Of a DNA stretch of 64,000 nt, positions 8,073 through 15,794 are shown in pieces (within the stretch, counting starts at the first letter, position 1; every line of letters begins with the position of its first letter). A model generated the notes under the pieces. It was given only the letters and a program-made list of their open reading frames with translations. It did not search any database and had not been told where the DNA came from. Both the position numbers and the translations under genes were made by a program. This DNA comes from a virus, in IMG/VR virus record IMGVR_UViG_3300005264_000008, positions 1 through 64,000 of that record. One strand, given 5' to 3'.

Positions 8073-9058
8073 TTGAATTGATTGTATTGTTTATATTTAT
8101 TATTGTAATCAATACATACATCAAGACAATTATTCCTACAAATGTCATCTATAAATGTATTGTGTTCGGCAAACCAATTGAATCGTTCTTCTCGCATTTT
8201 ATTAGACACTTTTCCAATAGCTTTTCCTTTTTCTCGCATATATATTACACATGGATAATGATAATCACCAGCTATCACCGAATCATCTAATACTAATGCA
8301 CATTTGGTTGTGTCTGTGTTTTGAATCCCCCGAACATTCCTACCAATTGCAAAATGTTTAATTCTATAATCTAATATCGGATGTGCCTTTCTAATATCAA
8401 TTTCAATTTCGTTTAATCTTGGGATTGGTTCGTTCCATTGTGCGGATGATATAATCCGAATATCATTAACACCAAGTAAATGTGCAAACCGAATAGTTTC
8501 AAGAGTATTGTCAATATTAGTTGGTGTTAGAACTACACCTACAGTAACATATGTTAATTTAGATAATATTCTTATATTATTAACCACAATATCCCATGAA
8601 CCACTGATGTTTCCTGCCATTTTATCACCATCTATAGCACAACACGCATCTAATGATATTGAAAAATCATTCACACCAGCGTTAATCAATTGTTTATATA
8701 AATCTGTTTTATTAGACCCATTTGTCGATAATGCAATTCGTGATATTCCTTTCTGTTTGGAATATCGCACAATTTCAATTATATCTTTATGTAAGGTTGG
8801 TTCTCCACCCGAAAAACGAATGTTTTCAAGTGGACTATTTTCACACCATAAATCAATATTATGCTTTATTTCACCTAAACTCAATTGTTTAAATTTACGA
8901 TTTCCATATACTTCATCACCAAGACCTCTGCAATAAGGACAGCTAAAATTACAATATTCAGTAATTATCATTTCACAACGTTTCATTTGTGAATATTGAC
9001 TTGTGTTTTTTACTCGATTGTCGTATAAACTATAAAATCCAATTTCTTCTAATTTCAT
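8069..9058 (-). CDS. Radical SAM protein with SPASM-like C-terminus
   Basis: 329 residues. The radical SAM cluster motif is CNFSCPYC (Cys36, Cys40, Cys43), followed by FSGGEPTLHKDI for SAM binding and STNGS. The C-terminal part carries further cysteines (KCALVLDD, PCVIYM, ICRNNCLDVC), as in SPASM/twitch domains that hold auxiliary Fe-S clusters. Such enzymes modify peptides or proteins, or act in cofactor synthesis; MoaA is the nearest general fold. The substrate cannot be read from the sequence. It lies 9 bases after the lipoprotein gene and overlaps the GGDEF gene, so all three probably share the promoter at 9701. Confidence 0.85.
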   Translation of the reverse strand: MKLEEIGFYSLYDNRVKNTSQYSQMKRCEMIITEYCNFSCPYCRGLGDEVYGNRKFKQLSLGEIKHNIDLWCENSPLENIRFSGGEPTLHKDIIEIVRYSKQKGISRIALSTNGSNKTDLYKQLINAGVNDFSISLDACCAIDGDKMAGNISGSWDIVVNNIRILSKLTYVTVGVVLTPTNIDNTLETIRFAHLLGVNDIRIISSAQWNEPIPRLNEIEIDIRKAHPILDYRIKHFAIGRNVRGIQNTDTTKCALVLDDSVIAGDYHYPCVIYMREKGKAIGKVSNKMREERFNWFAEHNTFIDDICRNNCLDVCIDYNNKYKQYNQFK

Positions 9059-9067
9059 GATTATCGT

Positions 9068-9673
9068 TTATTTTTTATTTTCTGTTTTTAATAGTTTTAT
9101 GATTGTATACACCTTTTGTGTATATTTAGGGTCAGTTGCATATCCACATGCAGATATTTCAATACATAATTCAGCAATAGTTGTTGCTTCCATTAATGGT
9201 TTATAACGAAGTTTTCCTTTATTTTCGGTGGTTTTTATGATAGTAAAAAAATTATGAAAACAATCACTAAATGAATAGAATACAGCAAATTCACCCGATA
9301 CTTGTTTTAATTCTTTATTTATATATTCATTTGTGCCATATAAAACTGAAGGTCGTAGCTTTAATTTCTTAATTCCTAATAAATTATTATGAAATGTCAA
9401 TTGACTTTTTAAATTACCTGATTCGAGTAACACCATTGCTCCAATAAAATATATCAAATCTTCACTATCACATGCAAAGTATTCTATGTTTGAATCTACC
9501 TGTATTTTAATGACAGGTTTTATTAAGTTAAACACTTCAAGTTGCGATAAGTCATTTTCAAATACTTGTTTAATTATATGACTATCATTATTTGTATATA
9601 TTTCATCTGATGTTGTGCACGATGTCAATGCTAATGATACTAATACTAGTGTAAATAATGTTAATTTTTTCAT
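9068..9673 (-). CDS. Lipoprotein with glucosaminidase-like domain
   Basis: 201 residues. The N-terminus MKKLTLFTLVLVSLALTSC is a lipoprotein signal peptide with the lipobox cysteine at 19. The remainder resembles the FlgJ/LytG glucosaminidase family: FIGAMVLLESGNLKSQL (probable catalytic Glu84), HNNLLGIK, EFAVFYSFSDCFHNFF and a C-terminal YATDPKYTQKVYTIIKLL. That family cleaves peptidoglycan between GlcNAc and MurNAc. A lipid anchor would place it in the periplasmic or outer-membrane leaflet of the host, so a role in lysis or in cell-wall change during infection is plausible. A second related protein is encoded at 14706. Confidence 0.75.
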   Translation of the reverse strand: MKKLTLFTLVLVSLALTSCTTSDEIYTNNDSHIIKQVFENDLSQLEVFNLIKPVIKIQVDSNIEYFACDSEDLIYFIGAMVLLESGNLKSQLTFHNNLLGIKKLKLRPSVLYGTNEYINKELKQVSGEFAVFYSFSDCFHNFFTIIKTTENKGKLRYKPLMEATTIAELCIEISACGYATDPKYTQKVYTIIKLLKTENKK

Positions 9674-9700
9674 GTTTTTATCCTTTTATGTTTAATATTG

Positions 9701-9708
9701 CAAATATA
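9701..9708 (-). promoter_or_regulatory. Bacteroidetes-type promoter, -7 box TATATTTG
   Basis: On the minus strand the sequence reads CATATTAAAATTGTATATC then TTATATTTGCAATATTAAAC. It matches the promoter-like block at 7542 and the one at 45319. It lies about 30 bases before the start codon at 9673 and would drive the glucosaminidase lipoprotein, radical SAM and GGDEF genes. Confidence 0.55.
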
Positions 9709-9740
9709 AGATATACAATTTTAATATGTAAATTATTTTT

Positions 9741-10515
9741 TTAATTGAACAATTCTATTATTTTTTCATAACCGTATTGACCTTCAGTGATTTTCATCAC
9801 TTCGGTTAATGGTAATTCATCTACTTTTATATTATTTCCATCAAGAAAATTTTGTACCCCTGTTAAACAAGCTCCTGTCAATAATCTATATTCAGTAACA
9901 TTTACAGTTTGTTTTTCTTTGATTTTATTTACTATGTCATCTAAATCAAAAGTTTCTTGTAAGAACTTGAAATTAACATCAGCAATTGCTTGCTTTATTG
10001 TTTTTCCATGAGCATAGTATTTACCTTTTTCAGCAACAAAAACTTGTTTAAGTTTATCAATATCACCACCTCCAAAATATCTAGCATTGTAGATGATGTA
10101 ATCGTCAATTTTATGTTCATTTTCAATTAACATTGTGAAACCATCAACATGAATCAATCGTATCTGCTTACCTTTATAAGTTTGAGTTTCTGATTTTAGA
10201 TTTTCTAAATAAACACGACCGTTATTATTAAACGATGTTTTTGCAGAAATCTTTATAAGATTTTCTAAATCAGCATAACCTTTTCGTAAGATTTTCTAAA
10301 TAAACATCACCACTGTTATTAAAAATAACATTAGTAGTAATTTCTCTGAGATTTCGCAAATCAACACCACCATTATTTTCAAATTTAACATTAGTAGTTA
10401 TTTCAGTTAGATTCGATAAATAAACATGACCATTATTTTCAGTAATAATAACAGTATTATTTTCAACCACATAATTAATTTCTTCTTCTATCAAAACATT
10501 TATTAAGTCTTTCAT
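9741..10515 (-). pseudogene. Repeat-containing protein gene broken by a one-base frameshift
   Basis: From ATG 10513-10515 the frame encodes MKDLINVLIEEEINYVV and then repeats of the type NNGxVYLxNLTEITTNVxF. It stops after LENLTKRLC. Dropping one A from the AAAA run (plus-strand T4 at 10281-10284) joins it to GYADLENLIKISAKTSFN and on through VHVDGFTMLI-like sequence (10157 onwards) to ELFN at 9741. The total is then an exact 258 codons, so this was one gene. The C-terminal 138 residues are unrelated to the repeats. Function unknown; the repeats resemble short beta-solenoid repeats. The break may be a sequencing error in a homopolymer. Confidence 0.65.
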
Positions 10516-10535
10516 ATTTTTATTTTTGTTGTTTA

Positions 10536-10543
10536 TATAAATA
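10536..10543 (+). promoter_or_regulatory. TATAAATA late-type promoter box
   Basis: TATAAATA lies between the divergent starts at 10515 (minus) and 10590 (plus), 46 bases before the topoisomerase start codon. It is identical to the T4 late -10 element. A topoisomerase subunit is normally early in T4, so this box could be fortuitous in such AT-rich DNA. Confidence 0.3.
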
Positions 10544-10589
10544 AACGAATCTTTTTTTTAATTTAGTTCATTTTATAAAAATAATTATT

Positions 10590-11972
10590 ATGATTGAAAT
10601 ACATACATTGACTGATTTTTTCAATAAAGATTATATACAATATCCAAATTATGTATTAACTCAACGTGCAATACCATCTGTTATTGATGGGATGAAAATA
10701 GTACAGCGTAAAATTATAGCAGAGGCAAGGAATAGTGTCACAACTGATTTTATAAAAGCATTTCAATTAGTTGGGCGTGCTTCTGATAAAATGTATTATC
10801 ATCATGGTGATAAATCAATGGCGGATGCTATAATTGGATTAGCACAAACATTTTATTCAAATGTACCATTACTTGATAAAGATGGTCAGTTCGGAGGAAT
10901 AAGACATCAAGTTGCAGGTGAAAGTCGATATATTAGTGTTAAATTACATAGCAATTTCAATAAATTTTTCAAAGATGTGGATTTATTAGAATATAAATAT
11001 GATAATGAAAATCGCATTGAACCAAACACATTTTATCCAGTTATACCGACTATCTTATGTAATAAAAGTGAAGGTATAGCAGTAGGTTTCAATTCGTATA
11101 TATTACCACGTAAAGTAAGTAATATTGTTAATTTGGTGAAAATGTGTATAAATAATGATATAAATGACAAGACTAATTTATTTACTAAACGTTTTATAAA
11201 ATTAATAACACCACATTTCCCAGAAAATTACAATGGTAAGGTTGAATTTGATATGCATTATCATATTCATAAGAAAGACTTCACTGATAAATGGATTTTA
11301 TATGGGAATATCATACATGTGAATAAAAATATATATGTTATAAATGAATTACCACCATTTACTACATTTGATGATGTGAATAATACGTTAACTGAATTAT
11401 TAAATAATAAAATAATACATGATTACACAAACAATTCAAGTGGTAATATTATTGAAATAGAAATTGAATTTAATAGTGATATAGTTAATAACTATAATTT
11501 AATAACAGATATATATGATAAAAAGTATAAATTTTCATTGTATAAATTATTGCGATTAATTGAAACACGTGTTGAATATTATAATCTAATCGATGAAAAT
11601 AATGAATTTATCCAATTTAATGATGTATTTAGTATTATGAGATACTTTGTTAATTTTAGACTTGGGATATATGATAAAAGGAAAGAATTTAATATTACTA
11701 AATTATCTGATAAAATAAATAATAATAATAATTTGATGCGATTTATTAAACTAGTAAAATCAAATAAAATTGACTTAAATAGTGGTGAGCAAAGTATTAT
11801 AAAAAAATTAGATGAAAATAAACTCAACCACTCACTACTAGATATGCCAATCCGTAAGTTAACATTGGATAATTATAAACGAATGGAGCAAACTAATAAA
11901 GATTATAAATCCGAAATTAAAACAATGAAAAATACACCTGTTAAACAGATGTATTTAGAAGATTTAAAATAA
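10590..11972 (+). CDS. 52: DNA topoisomerase II, medium subunit (T4 gp52-like)
   Basis: 460 residues, GyrA/ParC-type breakage-reunion subunit. The N-terminus has YPNYVLTQRAIPSVIDGMKI and VQRKIIAEA. QFGGIRHQVAGESRYISVKL follows, with the catalytic Arg113-Tyr114 pair that forms the covalent bond with DNA. The length matches T4 gp52, shorter than bacterial GyrA because the C-terminal beta-propeller is absent. The ATPase partner gp39 is encoded at 58110. Together they relax DNA and support phage replication. A hairpin just after the stop (11970-11990) may terminate transcription. Confidence 0.9.
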   Translation: MIEIHTLTDFFNKDYIQYPNYVLTQRAIPSVIDGMKIVQRKIIAEARNSVTTDFIKAFQLVGRASDKMYYHHGDKSMADAIIGLAQTFYSNVPLLDKDGQFGGIRHQVAGESRYISVKLHSNFNKFFKDVDLLEYKYDNENRIEPNTFYPVIPTILCNKSEGIAVGFNSYILPRKVSNIVNLVKMCINNDINDKTNLFTKRFIKLITPHFPENYNGKVEFDMHYHIHKKDFTDKWILYGNIIHVNKNIYVINELPPFTTFDDVNNTLTELLNNKIIHDYTNNSSGNIIEIEIEFNSDIVNNYNLITDIYDKKYKFSLYKLLRLIETRVEYYNLIDENNEFIQFNDVFSIMRYFVNFRLGIYDKRKEFNITKLSDKINNNNNLMRFIKLVKSNKIDLNSGEQSIIKKLDENKLNHSLLDMPIRKLTLDNYKRMEQTNKDYKSEIKTMKNTPVKQMYLEDLK

Positions 11973-11996
11973 TCACATAAAAAGTGATTATCTTTT
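11970..11996 (+). terminator. Weak intrinsic terminator after gp52
   Basis: TAATCAC (11970-11976) and GTGATTA (11984-11990) form a seven-pair stem around an A-rich loop, followed by TCTTTTAT. It overlaps the gp52 stop codon. The stem is short, so termination may be partial. Confidence 0.45.
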
Positions 11997-12050
11997 ATAC
12001 GTTTTTGCCAATTGAGTTGCATTATAACCTATCAAAGCAAACATTTTATC

Positions 12051-12455
12051 TTATAATTTTGGTTTTATTATCATATCATCTACATAAACCCAATTACCAT
12101 ACCGAGTACATACACGTCTATTAAGTATAATTGTATTTTTGTATTTATTGTTGAACTTTTTAAGTGCTAATCTAACATCTTTATCAGACGGTTCTTCTTT
12201 ATTACGTCCATGTATAATAACATTAACCGTTTCAGTGTTACCTTTATAAAATTTACCTTTATAATGATATGTGATAGGGCTATTTATAAAAGCAGTTTTA
12301 TCTATAATCAGTATGGGTCTTTTAAAGGATTCTTTCTTATTTTTATTCAAAACAAATTCAAACTCTTCCATTGTTTTTTCTTTGGATGACTCATTCAAAT
12401 AGTTGTGAACTACTTTACTAATGGTATTTGTTAATTATTTTTTTGTTATTTTCAT
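12051..12455 (-). pseudogene. Tagged small protein with an in-frame TAA inside the N-terminal tag
   Basis: From the ATG at 12453-12455 the frame reads MKITKK, then TAA (12435-12437), then LTNTISKVVHNYLNESSKEK and an intact 115-residue remainder. Other copies of the tag have CAA (Gln) at exactly this codon, for example at 51897 and 52217, so a C-to-T change explains the stop. The body (about residues 20-134) is a small alpha/beta protein with ITYHYKGKFYKGNTE and RRVCTRYGNWVYVDD, function unknown. Without readthrough the first usable ATG is inside the body (MEEFEFVLNK), which would give an untagged product. Confidence 0.65.
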
Positions 12456-12459
12456 TTTA

Positions 12460-13473
12460 TTATTTGATTTTAATTAAGCAATCATATACTACTTTAGGAA
12501 CTTCAATATATGAGTTGTTTTTGAAATATAGTATATATATCTTTTTAGCTTTCAATCTTTTTTCATATTCTATTTGTTTGGACATATCTAGTTTATGATG
12601 ATATAATCTATTAAATGCTGTTTCTCCACTTAATATTTTTTTATTGACAATTAAACCATTATTAATAATTGTTTCTAATGTCATTGTATCATTATCACCT
12701 AAAATATATTGTTTTTTTAATATTTTCGGTAATCGACCTTTAATAGTTGGTGACAAACTATCCCAATTAATATCATATGTTTTTTTAACATTTCGAGGAC
12801 GATATTCAAAATCGGGTCGGAATGATGAATTAATAGGGCAATTTATAAATATGTCCATTGAACTTTTTACATTACTAACATTCCATTTGGATATATTTTT
12901 ATTAAACATAGAATTAGAAAACATAAAATTCATATTTTTTACATTACTAACATTCCATTTGGATATATCACCGTTGAATAAACTTTCTTCAAACATACTT
13001 TCCGTATTAGTTACATTACTAACATTCCATTTGGATATATTTTTATTAAACATAGAATTAGAAAACATACCTTCCATGCTTTTTACATTACTAACATTCC
13101 ATTTGGATATATCACTATTGAAAACGGATTTGTCAAATACATGTTGCATATTAGTTACATTGCTAACATTCCATTTAGAAATATCACCATTAAATTTAGA
13201 CCTTGAAAACATACGTTGTATATTTTTTACATTGCTAACATCCCATTTAGAAATATTACCATTGAATGCACTATTCCGAAACAATTTAGACATATCAGTA
13301 ACACGACCAGTATCAATGAAATTTAAATCTACATTATTACCATGTTTTTTAATCGTTGATTCTACTAATTGCTTTAAATGTTTTGAATCTTTTGCTATTA
13401 TTTCGATGAAGTCACCATTCAAATATTTTTGAATCGAATCATTGATTATTTCTGTTAATTGTTTTTTTGTCAT
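12460..13473 (-). CDS. BspA/DUF285-type repeat protein with the shared N-terminal tag
   Basis: I chose ATG 13471-13473 (MTKKQLTEIINDSIQKYLNG), because this is the tag seen in other proteins; the longer frame upstream runs through ATAAAT repeats and a TTG. 337 residues. Residues about 65-215 contain six copies of ISKW(N/D)VSNV spaced exactly 24 residues apart, with MF and SxFNGD between them. This is the BspA-like/DUF285 repeat found in surface proteins of Bacteroidetes and mycoplasmas. The C-terminal 120 residues are unique. DUF285 repeats mediate protein binding in cellular proteins. Here the tag suggests a packaged or virion-associated protein; that is inference. Confidence 0.75.
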   Translation of the reverse strand: MTKKQLTEIINDSIQKYLNGDFIEIIAKDSKHLKQLVESTIKKHGNNVDLNFIDTGRVTDMSKLFRNSAFNGNISKWDVSNVKNIQRMFSRSKFNGDISKWNVSNVTNMQHVFDKSVFNSDISKWNVSNVKSMEGMFSNSMFNKNISKWNVSNVTNTESMFEESLFNGDISKWNVSNVKNMNFMFSNSMFNKNISKWNVSNVKSSMDIFINCPINSSFRPDFEYRPRNVKKTYDINWDSLSPTIKGRLPKILKKQYILGDNDTMTLETIINNGLIVNKKILSGETAFNRLYHHKLDMSKQIEYEKRLKAKKIYILYFKNNSYIEVPKVVYDCLIKIK

Positions 13474-13510
13474 ATTTATATTTATATTTATATTTATATT
13501 ATTATATTTA

Positions 13511-13518
13511 TAATAAAT
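13511..13518 (+). promoter_or_regulatory. TAATAAAT late-type promoter box
   Basis: TATAATAAATAGTAT precedes the ATG at 13527 by about 10 bases. It matches the element at 7171 (TATAAATAGTAT) in sequence and in its close spacing to the start. On the opposite strand, ATAAATATAAATATAAATATA repeats precede the tagged gene at 13473. Confidence 0.4.
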
Positions 13519-13526
13519 AGTATGCA

Positions 13527-14288
13527 ATGAAACAAAATATAAACGAAGTATCACATTTATTTGGAAAGGGTGATGTTGATGACGGACCTAAAATGTTTGA
13601 TGTAACATTAAAAAGTTATGAACGGAGAATTAACAGTATTGCCAAAATGCAAGGATTATCAGTAATTGATAATATGATTGGTAATAAAACAATAACAAAC
13701 TTTGACCCACAAGAATACAATCCAATTACGGATGTAACACAGTTTCCAAGTGGAATTGATACAGGTATTATTATGTCTACATTAGAAAATACGAAATCTT
13801 ATAAAGAATGGTTGAAGATTATAAAATTAATATTACAGCCATCTGATTTAGTAATGATTGATGATTTGGATGCTAATATGAGTATTGGTAATAATTTAAT
13901 TGAATCATATATTGAAAATATGTCTGATAAAATTTTCATTGATGAATTATATGATAAAAATAGTGGTATAATGTACGATGATGAGCAATCATTATCAATG
14001 TTATCGAATGTCATTAAACAAAAATATGATTTGGTACTAACATTCAATTCAAATAATGGGTATAAGTATAAAACACTAATTAATGATAAATCACATAAAA
14101 TAATTCGCAAAATGTTTGGTGAGTTTCCTAAAAATAGTGATGTTTATTTATGTATGAATTTTAATGAAGAGCGAAACGAAGTACAATTATTATTAGTAGA
14201 CGAAAACAAAAAAATTGTTAATAATTCACGAATAATTAAATTTGTACAATATAAAATGAGATGGACAGAAGATACAAATCTTTCATAA
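13527..14288 (+). CDS. Hypothetical protein, possibly late
   Basis: 253 residues starting MKQNINEVSHLFGKGDVDD, acidic, with no signal peptide or membrane segment. A middle part (LVMIDDLDANMSIGNNLIES) and a C-terminal alpha/beta part (DVYLCMNFNEERNEVQLLLV) are visible, but no family is recognised. It has its own late-type promoter box and is followed by a strong terminator, so it is a single-gene unit. Confidence 0.6.
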   Translation: MKQNINEVSHLFGKGDVDDGPKMFDVTLKSYERRINSIAKMQGLSVIDNMIGNKTITNFDPQEYNPITDVTQFPSGIDTGIIMSTLENTKSYKEWLKIIKLILQPSDLVMIDDLDANMSIGNNLIESYIENMSDKIFIDELYDKNSGIMYDDEQSLSMLSNVIKQKYDLVLTFNSNNGYKYKTLINDKSHKIIRKMFGEFPKNSDVYLCMNFNEERNEVQLLLVDENKKIVNNSRIIKFVQYKMRWTEDTNLS

Positions 14289-14291
14289 AGC

Positions 14292-14324
14292 ATAAAAATA
14301 ACGTCATATGGACGTTATTTTTAT
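14292..14324 (+). terminator. Intrinsic terminator
   Basis: AAAAATAACGTC (14294-14305) pairs with GACGTTATTTTT (14311-14322) around an ATATG loop, and T-rich sequence follows. It lies just after the stop at 14288 and can also act on transcripts arriving from the minus-strand gene side. Confidence 0.75.
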
Positions 14325-14383
14325 TTAATGGTTGTTCGTACCATTTAAACATTGAATGCTCTTATAATTGAAATTTCGATGTG

Positions 14384-14749
14384 TTATGATAATATAAATT
14401 CAATATAATCTTCAATATTATTATTAGTAGAATATTCAATTCGTAAATTAATAGAATGTTCATTACTATTAACAATTATATTATTTACTGATATATATGG
14501 CATATTATCTAGAAAGCAACGTTCAATTTCATCAGTGATATTTGATATTAATACATCATCACTTGTTTCAAAAATCATTTTTAATAAATCACATCCAAAA
14601 TTAGGATTCATTATTCGTTCTCCTTTATTTGTAAATAGTAGATTACGAATATTATCTTTAATTAAACTATCAGTTGTGTAATTTAATGCAAAAAATGTTT
14701 TATTATCAGTTGTAAGTGGAAGATTTAGCCCCAAACCTTTTTTTATCAT
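14384..14749 (-). CDS. 25: Baseplate wedge protein, gp25-like
   Basis: 121 residues of the GPW/gp25 family. It shows GLNLPL, NIRNLLFTNKGERIMNP and NFGCDLLKMIFE, the conserved core of the family, followed by ISNITDEIERCF. gp25 is part of the baseplate wedge and helps trigger sheath contraction. It overlaps the upstream glucosaminidase-like gene by 44 bases, unusually long but with both starts clear ATGs. It stands apart from the other tail genes at 1-7160. Confidence 0.85.
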   Translation of the reverse strand: MIKKGLGLNLPLTTDNKTFFALNYTTDSLIKDNIRNLLFTNKGERIMNPNFGCDLLKMIFETSDDVLISNITDEIERCFLDNMPYISVNNIIVNSNEHSINLRIEYSTNNNIEDYIEFILS

Positions 14750-15470
14750 GGTTTTTTAATATATATCTCTTTTCAATCGAAAAATAATAGTTTTTATAAA
14801 ATTTTGACCATGTAATATACCATGTTGGATGTGTATAATATCCACAATGTTTCATTTGTTTGAAAAAATCTTGATAACTTTTACAATTATGTAAACTTTG
14901 ATAACGAGGTCTTTCAAACATTGTCAATATATACTCAAAACTTTCAGCAACAGAATTAAATGATTTGAATTCATCATATAATACTACACGCACATCATCA
15001 ATATATTCTACAGTTGATAATGTTATTCCACGTCCTTTTATACCTGATACATTATTTGCTTTTAAAAATAATGTATTTGAAAATGGCACTCCTTTACTTG
15101 TAGATGTTTCTGTTTGTGCTAATGTTAACAGAATACCTGTTAATGTTATATCACTTACTTCATAATTACTTTTGTCAAACGATTTGACAATATCAAGTAC
15201 ACCTCTGTATAATAATTCATTTATAATCAATCTATCAGCATGTTTCCACTTAGTTGTTTTAATATGTTTAACAACCACAGTATCAAAAAATGCTTGCCTA
15301 TTGAAATGACTACTATAATGTTTTGGTGTTTTTAACTTGGTTGGTGGTGTGCTAATCGTATTACGACTAGAACTAATTAGAATAATAAATATAGCAGGAA
15401 TTAGTATAAATATACTTTTGAAGTATAAATTTACATTGCTAAATTTTATTCTATTGAATTTTAAATTCAT
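14706..15470 (-). CDS. Membrane-anchored glucosaminidase-like protein
   Basis: 254 residues. One hydrophobic segment near the N-terminus (about 17-34, FKSIFILIPAIFIILISS) looks like a signal anchor. The domain that follows is similar in layout to the lipoprotein at 9068: LTLAQTETSTSKG (possible catalytic Glu121), LFLKANNVSGIKGRG, EFKSFNSVAESFEYI, YQDFFKQMKHCGYYTHP. This is the FlgJ/LytG glucosaminidase pattern. It could be the endolysin exported by signal anchor, or a tail-associated wall enzyme given the overlap with gp25. Length and catalytic Glu fit, but the family call rests on motifs only. Confidence 0.65.
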   Translation of the reverse strand: MNLKFNRIKFSNVNLYFKSIFILIPAIFIILISSSRNTISTPPTKLKTPKHYSSHFNRQAFFDTVVVKHIKTTKWKHADRLIINELLYRGVLDIVKSFDKSNYEVSDITLTGILLTLAQTETSTSKGVPFSNTLFLKANNVSGIKGRGITLSTVEYIDDVRVVLYDEFKSFNSVAESFEYILTMFERPRYQSLHNCKSYQDFFKQMKHCGYYTHPTWYITWSKFYKNYYFSIEKRYILKNHDKKRFGAKSSTYN

Positions 15471-15490
15471 AAATATAATTTAGTGTTCTA

Positions 15491-15500
15491 TAATAAATAT
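15491..15500 (+). promoter_or_regulatory. TATAATAAATAT promoter-like box
   Basis: TATAATAAATATAATTTCG lies about 30 bases upstream of the start at 15527, at the head of a long plus-strand gene run (15527-21505). It resembles the late-type boxes at 7171 and 13511, but AT-rich context makes chance matches likely. Confidence 0.3.
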
Positions 15501-15526
15501 AATTTCGTTAATTTAAAATAAACAAA

Positions 15527-15793
15527 ATGAACGAAATTAAATTAAACAAAGACAAACTTGATAAATTAAAATCACTTCAGCGTGAAATAGATGTAAAAAT
15601 TTATACACTTGGTATAAAAAAATACGAAAAAGATGCAATAAATGTTCAATTTGACAATGAAATACAGAATATTACAAGTGTTATTAAGGCAAAAACTCGT
15701 GAGTATGAAACTGTAATTAAAGTCGAGCGTGATAAATATGGTGATTTTGATTTAGACTTACAAAATGGTACAATAAAATTAATAAAAAAATAA
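15527..15793 (+). CDS. Small coiled-coil protein
   Basis: 88 residues, starting MNEIKLNKDKLDKLKSLQRE, highly charged and predicted helical over the first 65 residues, with a short beta-like end (DFDLDLQNGTIKLIKK). It is first in the replication/nucleotide run and ends one base before the exonuclease gene, implying co-translation. No function recognised. Confidence 0.6.
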   Translation: MNEIKLNKDKLDKLKSLQREIDVKIYTLGIKKYEKDAINVQFDNEIQNITSVIKAKTREYETVIKVERDKYGDFDLDLQNGTIKLIKK

Positions 15794-15794
15794 T

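Noticed and set aside
12880-13270. CRISPR array suggested by regularly spaced near-identical DNA repeats
   Set aside because: The 72-bp period is an exact 24-codon period inside an open frame and encodes DUF285 repeats; there are no unique spacers.
12644-13432. Plus-strand 262-codon frame antisense to the DUF285 protein
   Set aside because: Its repeats (TLLTFHLDI) are the mirror of the DUF285 codons; open antisense frames arise easily over such repeats.
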